A DNA stretch of 64,000 nucleotides from Thiotrichaceae bacterium (GTDB lineage Bacteria; Pseudomonadota; Gammaproteobacteria; SZUA-140). The first letter of the stretch is position 1. Every line of letters starts with the position of its first letter. The stretch spans positions 112,987-176,986 of the forward strand of contig NVTY02000034.1 in assembly GCA_002401765.2 (NCBI GenBank). The letters run 5' to 3'. Below the pieces are notes generated by a model, which worked only from the letters and a program-made list of their open reading frames with translations, had not been told where the DNA came from and did not search any database. The translations under genes were made by a program, and so were the position numbers. Positions 11,301-20,271 of the stretch are shown here, piece after piece.

Positions 11301-11681
11301 GATGGTTGATGTCCGAACTTCCCAATCGCCGCTGCTAGTACGGCTGACAATGGTTCCCTGCTCTCCAACGCTAACATAGCGAGTGCCACTCCACGCAATA
11401 TCATTCAAATTCGCGGTTGTATTGGAGGGCTCTACCACCCAGTTTTCAATGCTGCCCGATTGACTGCTGATAATATTGCCGCCTTCGCTGACAGCGACAA
11501 ACTCATCATCGGCCCAGATCACACTACTGTGTTGATTACCATGTGGAGTAGGGTGTGCCCACTCCCATTGGCTTGGTATCGCATGTACGCAGAAGGGTAG
11601 AAGGGATGCCAGTAAAATACAGCCGGCTAACATCGGCAGGGCAGGGGGTTTGTTATTGGCTTGAGTGGAGTGACTAAACAA
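8343..11681 (-). CDS. Giant secreted beta-propeller-type repeat protein with GlyGly-CTERM-like tail
   Basis: A 1112-residue protein with a signal peptide (hydrophobic about 17-34) and then many imperfect repeats of about 45-50 residues. Each contains a form of GNGGTILTSxDGxxW, like the Ycf48/BNR-Kelch propeller repeats. A DUF11-type Ig-like domain follows (from about 960, SGAFTIKEVREGETARYVA onward). The end has a DGGG-A motif, a hydrophobic segment (YWWLITMLVAVL) and a basic tail, fitting GlyGly-CTERM sorting signals cleaved by rhombosortases. The start is a TTG with AAGG eight bases upstream; ATG at 11633 is an alternative. Probably surface-displayed; ligand unknown. Confidence 0.8.
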   Translation of the reverse strand: MFSHSTQANNKPPALPMLAGCILLASLLPFCVHAIPSQWEWAHPTPHGNQHSSVIWADDEFVAVSEGGNIISSQSGSIENWVVEPSNTTANLNDIAWSGTRYVSVGEQGTIVSRTSSGDWEVRTSTITHKLTDVIWNGTQFLAIGEYALSFTDPINGVQSRPVAAILTSKTGASWRLETPTLNSDRHSNVPPPRLRGITWDGSLYVASSDDGAILTSVDGIAWHTRSINSIANNGKSGPNKLFLAVGDNGLILSSRDGLSWTKRSPDIPDILDNLHDVIWADVHFVVVGANGTIISTNDGVTWIPETSGSTETLRGITFNETSSVIAVGDNGTILTRPLSPLTWTQQAIDATSADLHSVSWNLNAIFNYVAVGSGGTILTSVNTTDWEAATDPPAGFSTDLLHVTGVRNLTSAPGDEFFLATGKDGVLLTTTSNVNTWLARTSNISDEWLFDSAWDGSNHIVVGSNGTLITSTSLDGSIWTTQNAQTSEHLLAIAVDDTSTLIAGEYSTQLITSDPTNIVPTDILIGRGRITSQHLNDILFDNDKYIAIGNAGTIITSDDAYYWTTPSTIIDGGSNVTNDLLSIGIENETNHFLITGTWGTFLRSDDSSGDAWESEAIPAASSSASFFYGVASSPVKPVHSIVAIVGSGGDIYTSIDSGTPWKLTAGSVQTQEAINDLAKSDTLLVAVGDNGTILNSNNGGVSWADQTPLSSCGSHHLHAVSWSDVTTRFVAVGNAGTICYSDGGTSWRPPPISPDLPDSSSTLYGIAWGKDQFVAVGGSALNSVIYTSANGEKWTPRDSSESHTLHEIAWNEDHFIAVGDGGTITTSPKGISWTRNDSGTSVNLNNIAISEDRIIVTGTSNSPASTTILSNSNGAWTGGGRLPAFPNIQISDLSFGGTQFTAVAPSGSIKVSPNATEWTDILTGTNSLFKTVLWDGGKFIAAGAAAHILFSTNPDLIISGAFTIKEVREGETARYVASITNRGFTTAERAQYSGELSRSSTFLSATTTHGSCEMGISLVCDFGSLATDETVTLTVDIVTTAPGLQGHTGTVSSNAIDDSDESNNSIIMTLEVTRSDPDGGGAAISYWWLITMLVAVLNSRRTPHSRGQNST

Positions 11682-11859
11682 GAGGGTTGCCTTGGTGTAT
11701 GCGAGTGCCGATGCTGGCGCTCAGAGCAGTGTTACGAATACGCATCCTGTGCTTATATATAGCGGCAGATGATGGATTAAATGTAGCACTTGACATGTGG
11801 GTTTTAGCTGGATGTGAGCTTTTATTTTTTTAAATCAATCTGTTGTCGATTGTGGTGGT

Positions 11860-12297
11860 TTATTTCTTAAGCAGTTTTCGCAGCCCTTTCAAATAATGCT
11901 TCTCATCAGGTGCAGTATTGCGTTTTTGTGCTTGCATCAGCATATCACCCAGTGGTTCCATCATTTTATGCTCAGCGGCGTGGGGTTCAGTACATTTTTC
12001 GACCAGCGCCTGGTAGATGTCGATAATGCCCTTGGGGCGTTGAGTGGCGAGTTGCTCCTGGATCGCGATATGCATCGACATATGCAAAAACGGGTTGCTC
12101 TGGCCCATTTCGGGGGTGAAATCCTTGTCGATTACCGCTGCCGGGTCCGATAGCAGTGCGTGATATTCCGGGTGCTGTTCGATAATGCCCGCGATGAGCT
12201 GTTCCATTGGCTCTAGCGGCGTGGTGCCATTGAGTTGTTTTTGCCAGATATCAAAAAAGAACTGACGCATCTTGTGGCGATCTTTCGAAAAAAGCAT
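11860..12297 (-). CDS. DUF1841 family protein
   Basis: A 145-residue protein matching the DUF1841 family, with the N-terminal FSKDRHKMRQFFFDIW block and the central SNPFLHMSMHIAIQEQ block containing conserved histidines. Cytosolic, no signal peptide. The function of this family is unknown; it is commonly found next to nth, as here, and is probably co-transcribed with it (42-base gap). Confidence 0.85.
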   Translation of the reverse strand: MLFSKDRHKMRQFFFDIWQKQLNGTTPLEPMEQLIAGIIEQHPEYHALLSDPAAVIDKDFTPEMGQSNPFLHMSMHIAIQEQLATQRPKGIIDIYQALVEKCTEPHAAEHKMMEPLGDMLMQAQKRNTAPDEKHYLKGLRKLLKK

Positions 12298-12339
12298 GGT
12301 TAATTCTCGGTTTAATTATCTACTCGGGTAAATTATAGT

Positions 12340-12975
12340 CTATTCGATCGCTTTCTGTTTGTATTCACACTGGTCCTCAATCACGCAGGCACCACAACGC
12401 GGTTTACGCGCCACACAGACATAACGGCCGTGCAGAATCAGCCAGTGGTGGGCATCGAGCTTGAACTCCTCTGGGATGAACTTAATCAACTTCCGCTCGA
12501 CCTCCAGAACCGTTTTGCCAGGAGCCATTTTAGTGCGGTTGGAGACGCGAAAAATATGGGTATCGACTGCGATGGTTGGTTGGCCAAAGGCGGTGTTGAG
12601 AATGACATTGGCGGTTTTACGCCCGACGCCCGGTAGTGCCTCAAGGCTTTCTCGATCTTGCGGTACTTCACTGTTGTAGCGGTCTTTGAGAATGGCGCAG
12701 GTCTTAATGATGTTGGCCGCTTTACCATTAAATAGCCCGATGGTCTTAATGTATTGTTTAAGGCGATCCACTCCCAGTGCGTGGATCGCCGTGGGCGTAT
12801 TGGCAATCGGATAGAGCCTATCGGTTGCCTTATTAACCCCTTTGTCAGTCGCCTGGGCAGAGAGAATGACCGCGATTAACAACTCAAATGGCGAGGTGTA
12901 GTTTAATTCTGTGGTGGGATGAGGGTTTTCCGCGCGTAGGCGCTCAAAAATCTCAGTGCGTTTCTGCTTGTTCAT
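12340..12975 (-). CDS. nth: Endonuclease III
   Basis: A 211-residue DNA glycosylase/AP lyase that removes oxidised pyrimidines. The helix-hairpin-helix LPGVGRKTANV with its catalytic Lys is present, followed by the VDTHIFRVSNR block carrying the catalytic Asp. The C-terminal cysteines (CVARKPRCGACVIEDQC, spacing 6-2-5) hold the 4Fe-4S cluster. The length equals that of the E. coli enzyme. Confidence 0.97.
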   Translation of the reverse strand: MNKQKRTEIFERLRAENPHPTTELNYTSPFELLIAVILSAQATDKGVNKATDRLYPIANTPTAIHALGVDRLKQYIKTIGLFNGKAANIIKTCAILKDRYNSEVPQDRESLEALPGVGRKTANVILNTAFGQPTIAVDTHIFRVSNRTKMAPGKTVLEVERKLIKFIPEEFKLDAHHWLILHGRYVCVARKPRCGACVIEDQCEYKQKAIE

Positions 12976-13100
12976 GTGGTGTGATGGTCGTTTGTGTCTG
13001 AATTTTTATTGGGCAGTATAACATGACTGATGAACTGCTTATTTCGGCTGACTTGTGAGAGAATCGACAAATTATTCTCTATTCAGGAAAGCGATTTTAT

Positions 13101-15950
13101 ATGAGATTCAAGTTAATGAACTTTAGGTTACCGGCATTCAGATTTGAATTTTTTATCCCTTTGCTATCGCTGTTAGCGGTTACTACGCCACTACACGCGA
13201 GTGAAGAACTGCGCTGGCAGCAGGCGATCGATCATGCGGCGCAGGCGGTACTGGCCATTCGCGTCGATGCCCCACGTTCTTTTGATACGGGGATCAATAA
13301 TTCAGTACAGGCGACCGGCTTTGTGGTTGATGCCGAGCAGGGGATTGTGTTGACGAATCGCCATGTGGTGCAACCGGGGCCGACGGTCGCCAAAGGGGTT
13401 TTTCTCAACCGTGAAGAGATTAAGTTAATACCGATTTATCGAGATCCTATCCATGATTTTGGTTTCTTTAAATATGACCCAAAGGCACTCACCTACAACA
13501 AGCCGGTTGCACTAGGCCTGATGCCCGAGGCGGTGCAGCGAGGGCGTGAGATTAAAGTGGTGGGCAATGATGGCGGAGAACAGCTTTCGATTCTCAGTGG
13601 TACCATTGCGCGCCTCGACAGACCCGCCCCTCTTTATGGGAGAGGCAACTTTAACGACTTTAATACCTTCTATATTCAAGCCGCCTCATCAACCAGTGGT
13701 GGCTCCTCTGGCGCACCAGTGATTGATATTGAGGGCAACGTGATCGCATTGAATGCGGGGGCAAACATGCGTAATGCGGCTAGTTTTTATCTGCCGCTGG
13801 ATCGCGTGGTACATGCCTTCAAACGCATTCGTGATGGCATTGAGATAACGCGCGGCACACTGCAGACAACCTTCAAATACCAGCCATATGATGAGCTTAA
13901 ACGTCTCGGTTTAAGCGATGAAAATGAGGCGTTGGTACGCGCTCAGGATCCCGCAGCCGTGGGCTTGTTAACGGTTGCCTATTTGGTCCCCGAAGGTCCC
14001 GCCGATGGCTTGTTTGAAGCGGGTGATATTTTACTGAAGATTAACGATGAATGGGTACGCCACTTTATTTCATTGGAGGCAATGCTTGACCGGCATGTGA
14101 ATGATGATATTTCCGTGGTGATTGAGCGTGCGGGTAAACAGCTCACTCTGATGCTTAAGGTGCAGGATCTTGATGAGATTACCCCCTCGCGTTATATCGA
14201 CGTGGGTGGTGCGATTTTACATGACCTCTCATACCAGCAGGCGCGCAGTTTTAATATTCCCGTCTCTGGGCTTTATGTGGCGTATGGCGGTTATATGCTG
14301 AGTAATGAGCTGATTGGGCGTGGTAGCGTGATTACCTCTATTGCGGGTCATGAGGTCAATACTGTTGATGAGGCTGAGGCGGTGCTACAGACGATTAGTG
14401 ATGGCGAGCGATTTTCAGTACACTTTTTCCAGCTGGTAAACTCGCGGCAGAAAATGCAGCGCGTGGTGACGATGGACCGGCGCTGGTTTCCAGCATCGAG
14501 CTGTTATCGTGATGATGTGAAAGGGCTGTGGCCGTGTGAAGAGTGGCCGGCGAAGACGCTGGTGTCAAAGCCGCAGCCGAGTACCACGCGTTTTGTGACG
14601 TCAGAAACGCCCGCATTGCAGCGGATGGTGCAATCACTCGTGCGGGTTAACTTTGATATGCCTTATGTCGTAGAGGGAATCACTGAAACACGCTATACCG
14701 GCGCGGGGCTGTTGATTGATATTGAGCGCGGTTGGGTGTTGGTGGATCGCGATACGGTACCCACCACATTAGGTGATGTCACCATCATCTTTGCCGGTTC
14801 ACTTGAAGTGCCGGGTCACGTTGAATTTGTCCATCCTCAGCATAATTTTGCCATGGTCTCTTATGATCCCACGTTGATTGGTGATACGCCGGTGCGTAAT
14901 GTGACTTTTTCAGATGAGCCGCTGGCACCGGGGGATGATGTCTGGTTGATTGGCTCAAAAATGAACCATAAATTAATCTCGCATAAAACGACCGTGGCTG
15001 AGATTGATATGCTGAGTTTGCCGCTGCCCTCGGTGCCGCGCTATCGGGCAACGAATCTTGAAGTTATTTCGTTAACCAGCCAGGCAAACACGGTGGGCGG
15101 GGTATTGACGGATAAAGACGGTGCGGTACAGGCGTTATGGTCCAGTTTTGGTTATCAGCGAAATAATAAATTTGGCAGCATGGTGGTGGGTGTGCCGGTG
15201 GAAGTGGTACTGGATCAGTTGCGCTGGCAGCAGCAGGCGCTGTCGTCGGCTATTACGCGCACGATGGCGAGTGAGTTAAATTTTGTGCCGTTGAATGAGG
15301 CGCGAAAACGCGGCCTTGATAATGAATGGGCATTGACCATGGAGGCTCACGATTCAGAGACGCGCCATGTATTGCAGGTGATACGCGTGGCGGCCGGAAG
15401 CCCTGCGGCAGCTGTGCTGGAAGGCGGTGACCTTATTTTGGCGATTGACGGCCATGTCGTGACGACTTTTCTTGAAGTAGAGCGCGCGGCACAGCAGGCT
15501 GCATTAAAGGTAACGCTGCTACGTGGCGGTGAGATTCTCGAGGTGAATTTACAGACAGTGCCGCTTGATGGTGTTGGCTTGAAGCGATTCGTGAGCTGGG
15601 CTGGGGCAATCTTCCATCGCCAGCAGCGTGAAATAGCGGCTCAGCGGGGGTGGGATGATGACGGGCTGTATGTCTCATGGATCTGGAAGGGAAGCCCAGC
15701 CGCGCATTATGGGGTCTACCCGACAGGTCGCTTGACTGAACTGGAAGGGGTGGCGATCCGTGATCTCGATGGTTTTGTCACCCGCCTTCATGAAATTGCA
15801 GGGCTGGCCTCTGTGCGTGTCAAAATGATCAGCTTGAATGGTAAAGAGACGATGTTAACGCTAAAACTGGACAACCAGTACTGGCCACCATTTGAGCTGC
15901 GAGATGATGGCGAGCATGGTTGGCAGCGTGCGGGTATTTCACCTGAATAA
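13101..15950 (+). CDS. Double trypsin-PDZ HtrA-like protease, Nma111/DEG7 architecture
   Basis: A 949-residue protein with an N-terminal signal or anchor (about 16-33). The first trypsin-like domain keeps the full triad: His88 (LTNRHVV), Asp119 (HDFGFF) and Ser203 (GGSSGAP). Two PDZ-like domains follow. A second protease-like domain (about 510-710) has lost its triad, with VLVDRDTV replacing the His motif and NTVGGVL replacing the Ser motif. Further PDZ-like modules finish the protein (GSPAAAVLEGGDLIL, GSPAAHYGV). This order matches eukaryotic Nma111 and plant DEG7 rather than DegP. Inferred periplasmic quality control; substrate unknown. It stands alone. Confidence 0.88.
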   Translation: MRFKLMNFRLPAFRFEFFIPLLSLLAVTTPLHASEELRWQQAIDHAAQAVLAIRVDAPRSFDTGINNSVQATGFVVDAEQGIVLTNRHVVQPGPTVAKGVFLNREEIKLIPIYRDPIHDFGFFKYDPKALTYNKPVALGLMPEAVQRGREIKVVGNDGGEQLSILSGTIARLDRPAPLYGRGNFNDFNTFYIQAASSTSGGSSGAPVIDIEGNVIALNAGANMRNAASFYLPLDRVVHAFKRIRDGIEITRGTLQTTFKYQPYDELKRLGLSDENEALVRAQDPAAVGLLTVAYLVPEGPADGLFEAGDILLKINDEWVRHFISLEAMLDRHVNDDISVVIERAGKQLTLMLKVQDLDEITPSRYIDVGGAILHDLSYQQARSFNIPVSGLYVAYGGYMLSNELIGRGSVITSIAGHEVNTVDEAEAVLQTISDGERFSVHFFQLVNSRQKMQRVVTMDRRWFPASSCYRDDVKGLWPCEEWPAKTLVSKPQPSTTRFVTSETPALQRMVQSLVRVNFDMPYVVEGITETRYTGAGLLIDIERGWVLVDRDTVPTTLGDVTIIFAGSLEVPGHVEFVHPQHNFAMVSYDPTLIGDTPVRNVTFSDEPLAPGDDVWLIGSKMNHKLISHKTTVAEIDMLSLPLPSVPRYRATNLEVISLTSQANTVGGVLTDKDGAVQALWSSFGYQRNNKFGSMVVGVPVEVVLDQLRWQQQALSSAITRTMASELNFVPLNEARKRGLDNEWALTMEAHDSETRHVLQVIRVAAGSPAAAVLEGGDLILAIDGHVVTTFLEVERAAQQAALKVTLLRGGEILEVNLQTVPLDGVGLKRFVSWAGAIFHRQQREIAAQRGWDDDGLYVSWIWKGSPAAHYGVYPTGRLTELEGVAIRDLDGFVTRLHEIAGLASVRVKMISLNGKETMLTLKLDNQYWPPFELRDDGEHGWQRAGISPE

Positions 15951-15963
15951 CATGCTTAAAAGA

Positions 15964-16007
15964 CCTTCTCTCCCGCTATTTATTGATGGGGGAGGAGGGA
16001 GAGAAGG
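15964..16007. other. Long-stem hairpin after the double protease gene
   Basis: An 11-base perfect inverted repeat (15964-15974 with 15997-16007, CCTTCTCTCCC and its complement) with a 22-base loop, 13 bases after the stop. No T-run follows, so it is not a classical intrinsic terminator; it may stabilise the 3' end. Confidence 0.45.
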
Positions 16008-16180
16008 GGGTAACCGGTAGTGCTTAACGTGGATTAATATTAGTGGCTTGAAGAGAAGAAAGAAATGTGACAGATTGTCGCAGGGGATGGTGTGTTAATG
16101 AGGCCCGTACCGCGGGTGTATGCGCCGTATTGCATTAGCGACCTAACATGTTGTTGGATTTTGTTACTGAGTATAGATGT

Positions 16181-16579
16181 ATGCGTATTGTTTTGTTTTT
16201 ATGTTCTATGGTTACTTTTGTTTCACTGCCTGTGGGGGCATGGTATGAGAAATCAGGTGATTATGTATCCCAGGTAGAGGTCATCGATTTATCTAAATTA
16301 AAGGCCACCACCTTCAATGTGAATGAACTGCTGGTGCGTGTGGTGTTATTGGAAAACTGGCAGATACAGCGGCGTTCAGCGACACAGATACTGGCGAAAC
16401 TTAATGATCAGTGTCTGATGCGTATTGACCTTGAAGCGCGGCAAATTAGGTTGCAGGAGGTTGTGACCAACTGTGACTTTAACCCAGCGTGGCTAAGTAC
16501 TATACGCAAAAATTTTATTAGGGATTCAACCTATCATCGTCATGTTGAGATTGCACGCGACTATTTAGGCGAATATTAG
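16181..16579 (+). CDS. Hypothetical exported protein
   Basis: A 132-residue protein from the ATG at 16181, chosen because it opens with a clean signal peptide (MRIVLFLCSMVTFVSLPVGA). A longer frame to 16148 exists. The mature part has two cysteines (in DQCLMRI and TNCDFNP) that could form a disulfide. I recognise no family. No strong ribosome site is seen. It is convergent with the transglycosylase gene. Confidence 0.5.
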   Translation: MRIVLFLCSMVTFVSLPVGAWYEKSGDYVSQVEVIDLSKLKATTFNVNELLVRVVLLENWQIQRRSATQILAKLNDQCLMRIDLEARQIRLQEVVTNCDFNPAWLSTIRKNFIRDSTYHRHVEIARDYLGEY

Positions 16580-16588
16580 CGTGGCCGC

Positions 16589-17200
16589 TTACTGCCGATA
16601 CCAGCGCTCTCGCAATGCATTAAATACTTTATTGGGGTAGACGTTCCGCCCCAGACTGCCGTTGTAACGTGCTAGCCCGCGGGTGAGATCACCATTCTCT
16701 TTATCGAGGTAGTATTTCAAAATGGTACAGCCGAGCCGCAGATTGGTCTCTATGTGAAACAGGTTATCACCTGGTTTTCCGATCTCTTTGAGCCAAAATG
16801 GCATTACCTGCATTAACCCCTGAGCACCCGCATGGGAAAGCGCCCAGCGGTCAAAGTTACTCTCGACCTCGATGACGGCTAATACTAGCTCTGGCGCTAG
16901 TTCAGCACGGCTTGCTTCTGCATGGATCAGCTTGAGTAGCTGAAGCTGTTTTTCCTGATCCTGTTTTCGGACGCGACGTTGCAGGCGCTGTGACATATCC
17001 ACTAACCATACCTCCGCCTCAAAACGGTCCTGAAAGCTTTCGCTATCGTTGATGGCGCTGATGAGTAGGTTGCGCAGCTCAAAATCGGGTGCGCGCTCTT
17101 TGGCTGATAGCGGTGATGTAACGAGCAGACAGCAGAGCGCCAGCGCTGAGAGCCTGAGTGGTGAGAGAAGAATCTGGCTGGTTTGATTGAACATAAACAC
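16589..17200 (-). CDS. Lytic transglycosylase, SLT domain
   Basis: A 203-residue exported protein. The N-terminal hydrophobic stretch (about 10-33) ends near SAKE and acts as signal peptide. The SLT domain starts around residue 105 with VIEVESNFDRWALS, whose first Glu after VI is the expected catalytic acid, then GAQGLMQVMP and LARYNGS. Such enzymes cleave peptidoglycan glycan strands to 1,6-anhydro products in the periplasm. It lies 57 bases downstream of proS on the same strand. Confidence 0.9.
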   Translation of the reverse strand: MFMFNQTSQILLSPLRLSALALCCLLVTSPLSAKERAPDFELRNLLISAINDSESFQDRFEAEVWLVDMSQRLQRRVRKQDQEKQLQLLKLIHAEASRAELAPELVLAVIEVESNFDRWALSHAGAQGLMQVMPFWLKEIGKPGDNLFHIETNLRLGCTILKYYLDKENGDLTRGLARYNGSLGRNVYPNKVFNALRERWYRQ

Positions 17201-17256
17201 CTGCTGCGATCAATGTTATTGATTAGATCGTCATGCAAGTGTTTTTGCTTTAGCGC

Positions 17257-18972
17257 TTATCCGTAGTTTTTGATGTATTCAACAATCTCGGTCAGCGGGA
17301 TCTCCTTTGTGTCGGTATCACGGCGATGTTTGTACTCGACGATATCGGCATCCAGGCCGCGCTCACCTAGCACCAAACGATGCGGGATGCCGATCAGGTC
17401 GACGTTGGCAAACATCACCCCGGGGCGCTCTTTGCGGTCTTCAAACAGCACCTCGATGCCCGCTGTTGTTAGTTCCTCGTAGAGTGATTCGCATGCTGCG
17501 CGCAGGCGCTGGGATTTGTGCATTTTGAGCGGCAGTAGCGCCACCTGAAAAGGTGCAATCACCTCTGGCCAAATGATGCCGCCATCGTCGTTGTTCTGCT
17601 CAATCGCGGCGGCGACAATGCGTGATACCCCGATGCCATAACAGCCCATCGTCATCGTCACACTTTTGCCCTGATCGTTAAGGCAGGTTGCCTTCATTGC
17701 TTCACTGTATTTTTGGCCGAGCTGGAAGATATGGCCAACTTCGATGCCGCGGCGGATCGACAACGTACCGTTGCCATCGGGCGAGGCATCGCCCGCAACA
17801 ATATTGCGGATGTCGGCAGTGATGGGTTCCGCTAGATCACGTCCCCAGTTGACACCAGTCAGATGTTGCCCGTCTGAATTTGCACCGCAGATGAAGTCGG
17901 CCGTGTGTGCGGCACTGTGATCAGCGATCACGGTAATCGTTAGCCCGCCTTTTAAGCCAAGTGGCCCGACTGAACCGGGTTCACAGCCGGCGGCTGCTTT
18001 TACCTGCTCAACAGTGGCAAACGTGAGAGGTGCTTCAATCTGTTCCAGTTTTTCAGCCTTGAGCACATTCAATTCATGGTCACCACGAACGACCAGCGCT
18101 ACCACCGAGTCTTCAATGCCCTTTACCAGTAGTGTTTTTAGGGTTTTCACGGTACCCACTTTTAGAAACTCAGAGACCTCGGCAATACTCTGCTGATTCG
18201 GCGTATCAACCGTTGTAACTTCGGCCGTTGGTGCGGCGCGCGCTCCCTTTGGGGCGACCGCTTCCGCTAGTTCAACGTTGGCGGCGTAGTCACTGTCGGA
18301 TGAAAAGGCGATCGCATCTTCACCGGAGTCAGCCAGCACATGAAACTCATGAGAGGCACTGCCGCCGATAGCGCCGGTGTCGGCCAGCACCGCACGAAAA
18401 TCGAGGCCCAATCGCTTAAAGATGCACGAATAGGTGTCGTACATCTGCTTGTAGGTCTGCTGCAATGACTCATCGGTGGCGTGGAATGAGTAGGCATCCT
18501 TCATCAGAAATTCACGTGCGCGCATCACCCCAAAGCGGGGGCGGCGTTCATCACGGAATTTAGTCTGTATCTGGTAAAAGGTGGCGGGGAGCTGTTTGTA
18601 ACTACGGATCTCGTTACGGATCAGGTCGGTGATCACCTCTTCATGGGTCGGGCCAAAGCAGAAGTCGCGCCCATGCCGGTCCTTAAAGCGTAGCATCTCG
18701 GCGCCCATTTGCTCCCAGCGTGCGGTTTCTTGCCACAGTTCGGATGGTTGTACTGCGGGCATCAGCAGTTCCTGCCCATCGGCGCGATTCATCTCTTCAC
18801 GTATCACATGCTCAACTTTTCTTAGCACGCGCAGGCCAAGCGGTAGCCAGCTATAGAGGCCGCTGGCAAGTTTGCGAATCATCCCTGCGCGTAGCATCAA
18901 TTGGTGGCTGATTACCTCTGCATCGGCAGGGGTCTCTTTAAGGGTGGCGGAGAGGAACTTTGAAGCGCGCAT
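17257..18972 (-). CDS. proS: Prolyl-tRNA synthetase
   Basis: A 571-residue class II aminoacyl-tRNA synthetase charging tRNA-Pro. It includes the large insertion editing domain (about 220-400) typical of bacterial-type ProRS. Motif 2 ([19 protein letters not shown]) and motif 3 ([16 protein letters not shown]) are intact. The start is the ATG at 18972: it follows an AGGA site by six bases and matches the family start MR-S; an upstream in-frame TTG extends the frame without homology. Followed by a lytic transglycosylase and preceded by nadC on the same strand. Confidence 0.97.
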   Translation of the reverse strand: MRASKFLSATLKETPADAEVISHQLMLRAGMIRKLASGLYSWLPLGLRVLRKVEHVIREEMNRADGQELLMPAVQPSELWQETARWEQMGAEMLRFKDRHGRDFCFGPTHEEVITDLIRNEIRSYKQLPATFYQIQTKFRDERRPRFGVMRAREFLMKDAYSFHATDESLQQTYKQMYDTYSCIFKRLGLDFRAVLADTGAIGGSASHEFHVLADSGEDAIAFSSDSDYAANVELAEAVAPKGARAAPTAEVTTVDTPNQQSIAEVSEFLKVGTVKTLKTLLVKGIEDSVVALVVRGDHELNVLKAEKLEQIEAPLTFATVEQVKAAAGCEPGSVGPLGLKGGLTITVIADHSAAHTADFICGANSDGQHLTGVNWGRDLAEPITADIRNIVAGDASPDGNGTLSIRRGIEVGHIFQLGQKYSEAMKATCLNDQGKSVTMTMGCYGIGVSRIVAAAIEQNNDDGGIIWPEVIAPFQVALLPLKMHKSQRLRAACESLYEELTTAGIEVLFEDRKERPGVMFANVDLIGIPHRLVLGERGLDADIVEYKHRRDTDTKEIPLTEIVEYIKNYG

Positions 18973-19070
18973 TGGAATCCTAGGTTGAGGTATAGACAAT
19001 GCGCCAGATTTTACCAGATTTTACCTGATTTTATGCCGCCTAAATCAGGCTTCTCTTGATTCAGTATTCG

Positions 19071-19916
19071 TCAGGTATTGGTAGTAAAGCGCATTGAGAG
19101 GTCAATCGATTGTATATTTTTGGTGAGGGTACCGATGGCGATGTAATCGATGCCGCTCTCTGCAAGGCCGCGAATCTCATTAAAGGTGACGCCGCCAGAG
19201 GCCTCCAGCTTTGCCTGCCCCTTGTTGAGAATTACCGCGCGTTGCAGCATGGCGCGGTCAAAATTATCCAGCAACAGCATGTCGGCCTTCGCAGCGAGTG
19301 CTTCATGGAACTCTTCTAAGTTTTCAACCTCGACTTCGATTGGCATCTTGGGGTGGCTGGCGCGAATTTGTTCGACAGCTTTGGTGATTGAACCGCAGGC
19401 GAGGATATGGTTTTCTTTGATTAGAACACCATCGTAAAGGCCGATGCGGTGGTTTTCACAGCCGCCACAGCGTACCGCGTATTTTTGCGCCAGGCGTAGC
19501 CCTGGGATGGTTTTGCGGGTATCGCGGATGGTCGTTTTTAGCCCTTTGACGCGATCGGCGTAGCGCCGTGATTCGGTTGCAATGCCGGAAAGTAGCTGCA
19601 CAAAATTAAGCGCGACTCGTTCGGCACTAAGGATGGCACGGGCTGGCCCTTGAATGGTACAGAGCGTCTGATTTTCATTGAGCAGGTCACCATCTTGTGC
19701 TTGCCAACTAATGGATATCTCATCACTCAGTTGTAGCATGGTTTCGCTAAACCATTCACGCCCACATAGAACCGCGGTTTCACGCGTGATCACGGTGGCG
19801 GTGGCGGTGGTCTCCGCTGGTATCAGAGAGGCGGTGACGTCGCCCTTGCCAATATCTTCTTTGAGCGCTGCTTTGACCGTTTTTTTGATGTCTGACGGTA
19901 ATATGAGTGTTGCCAT
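19071..19916 (-). CDS. nadC: Nicotinate-nucleotide pyrophosphorylase (quinolinate phosphoribosyltransferase)
   Basis: A 281-residue enzyme converting quinolinate and PRPP to nicotinate mononucleotide in de novo NAD synthesis. Visible hallmarks are the N-terminal EDIGKGDVTA, the TRKTIPGLR-like substrate loop (DTRKTIPGLRLAQKYAV), HRIGLYDGVLIKENH and the EVEVENLEE barrel strand. The downstream pathway partner nadB is also in this window (58257-59888) but far away; nadA is not present. Confidence 0.96.
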   Translation of the reverse strand: MATLILPSDIKKTVKAALKEDIGKGDVTASLIPAETTATATVITRETAVLCGREWFSETMLQLSDEISISWQAQDGDLLNENQTLCTIQGPARAILSAERVALNFVQLLSGIATESRRYADRVKGLKTTIRDTRKTIPGLRLAQKYAVRCGGCENHRIGLYDGVLIKENHILACGSITKAVEQIRASHPKMPIEVEVENLEEFHEALAAKADMLLLDNFDRAMLQRAVILNKGQAKLEASGGVTFNEIRGLAESGIDYIAIGTLTKNIQSIDLSMRFTTNT

Positions 19917-20181
19917 TAAAACGATTTCCTAGGCGCTGTCAATGAGGCCTTAAATATAATGATGTTGTGCGATTGTTTGTTGATGGTGTTGTTTAAGTGC
20001 GTATGACGATGAACCGTGGTATTGAAGTGGCGGGGTGACGTTTCAAACCATTTTCGTATCGACAGCGCTCAAAAAAATCATGATCAACGTAGTCGATTGT
20101 ACATTGTTTTGCGAGGCTTTGTGATGAGGGCTGGGTAAAAGCTGTGTTTTATACTTGAGTAAAATGGTTGTGTTTCGTCGG

Positions 20182-20208
20182 CTTGAAATTTCATTTAAGG
20201 CCCTTATA
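20182..20208 (+). promoter_or_regulatory. Sigma-32-type heat-shock promoter of clpB
   Basis: CTTGAAA at 20182-20188 matches the heat-shock -35. GCCCTTATA at 20200-20208 matches CCCCATNTA with two mismatches, and the 11-base gap is within the allowed range. It lies about 65 bases upstream of clpB, a classic RpoH target. The rest of 19917-20271 holds the divergent nadC start region and shows nothing else clear. Confidence 0.6.
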
Positions 20209-20271
20209 TCGAGTAGTATCCAAGGATAAACAGATGTATGTTTGCGATAACCAAGACAGAGAGGGCTCCGC

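Noticed and set aside
8343..11681. Regularly spaced repeats that might suggest a CRISPR or tandem DNA repeat
   Set aside because: The repetition is at protein level, about 45-50 codons with much DNA divergence, and lies wholly in one reading frame.
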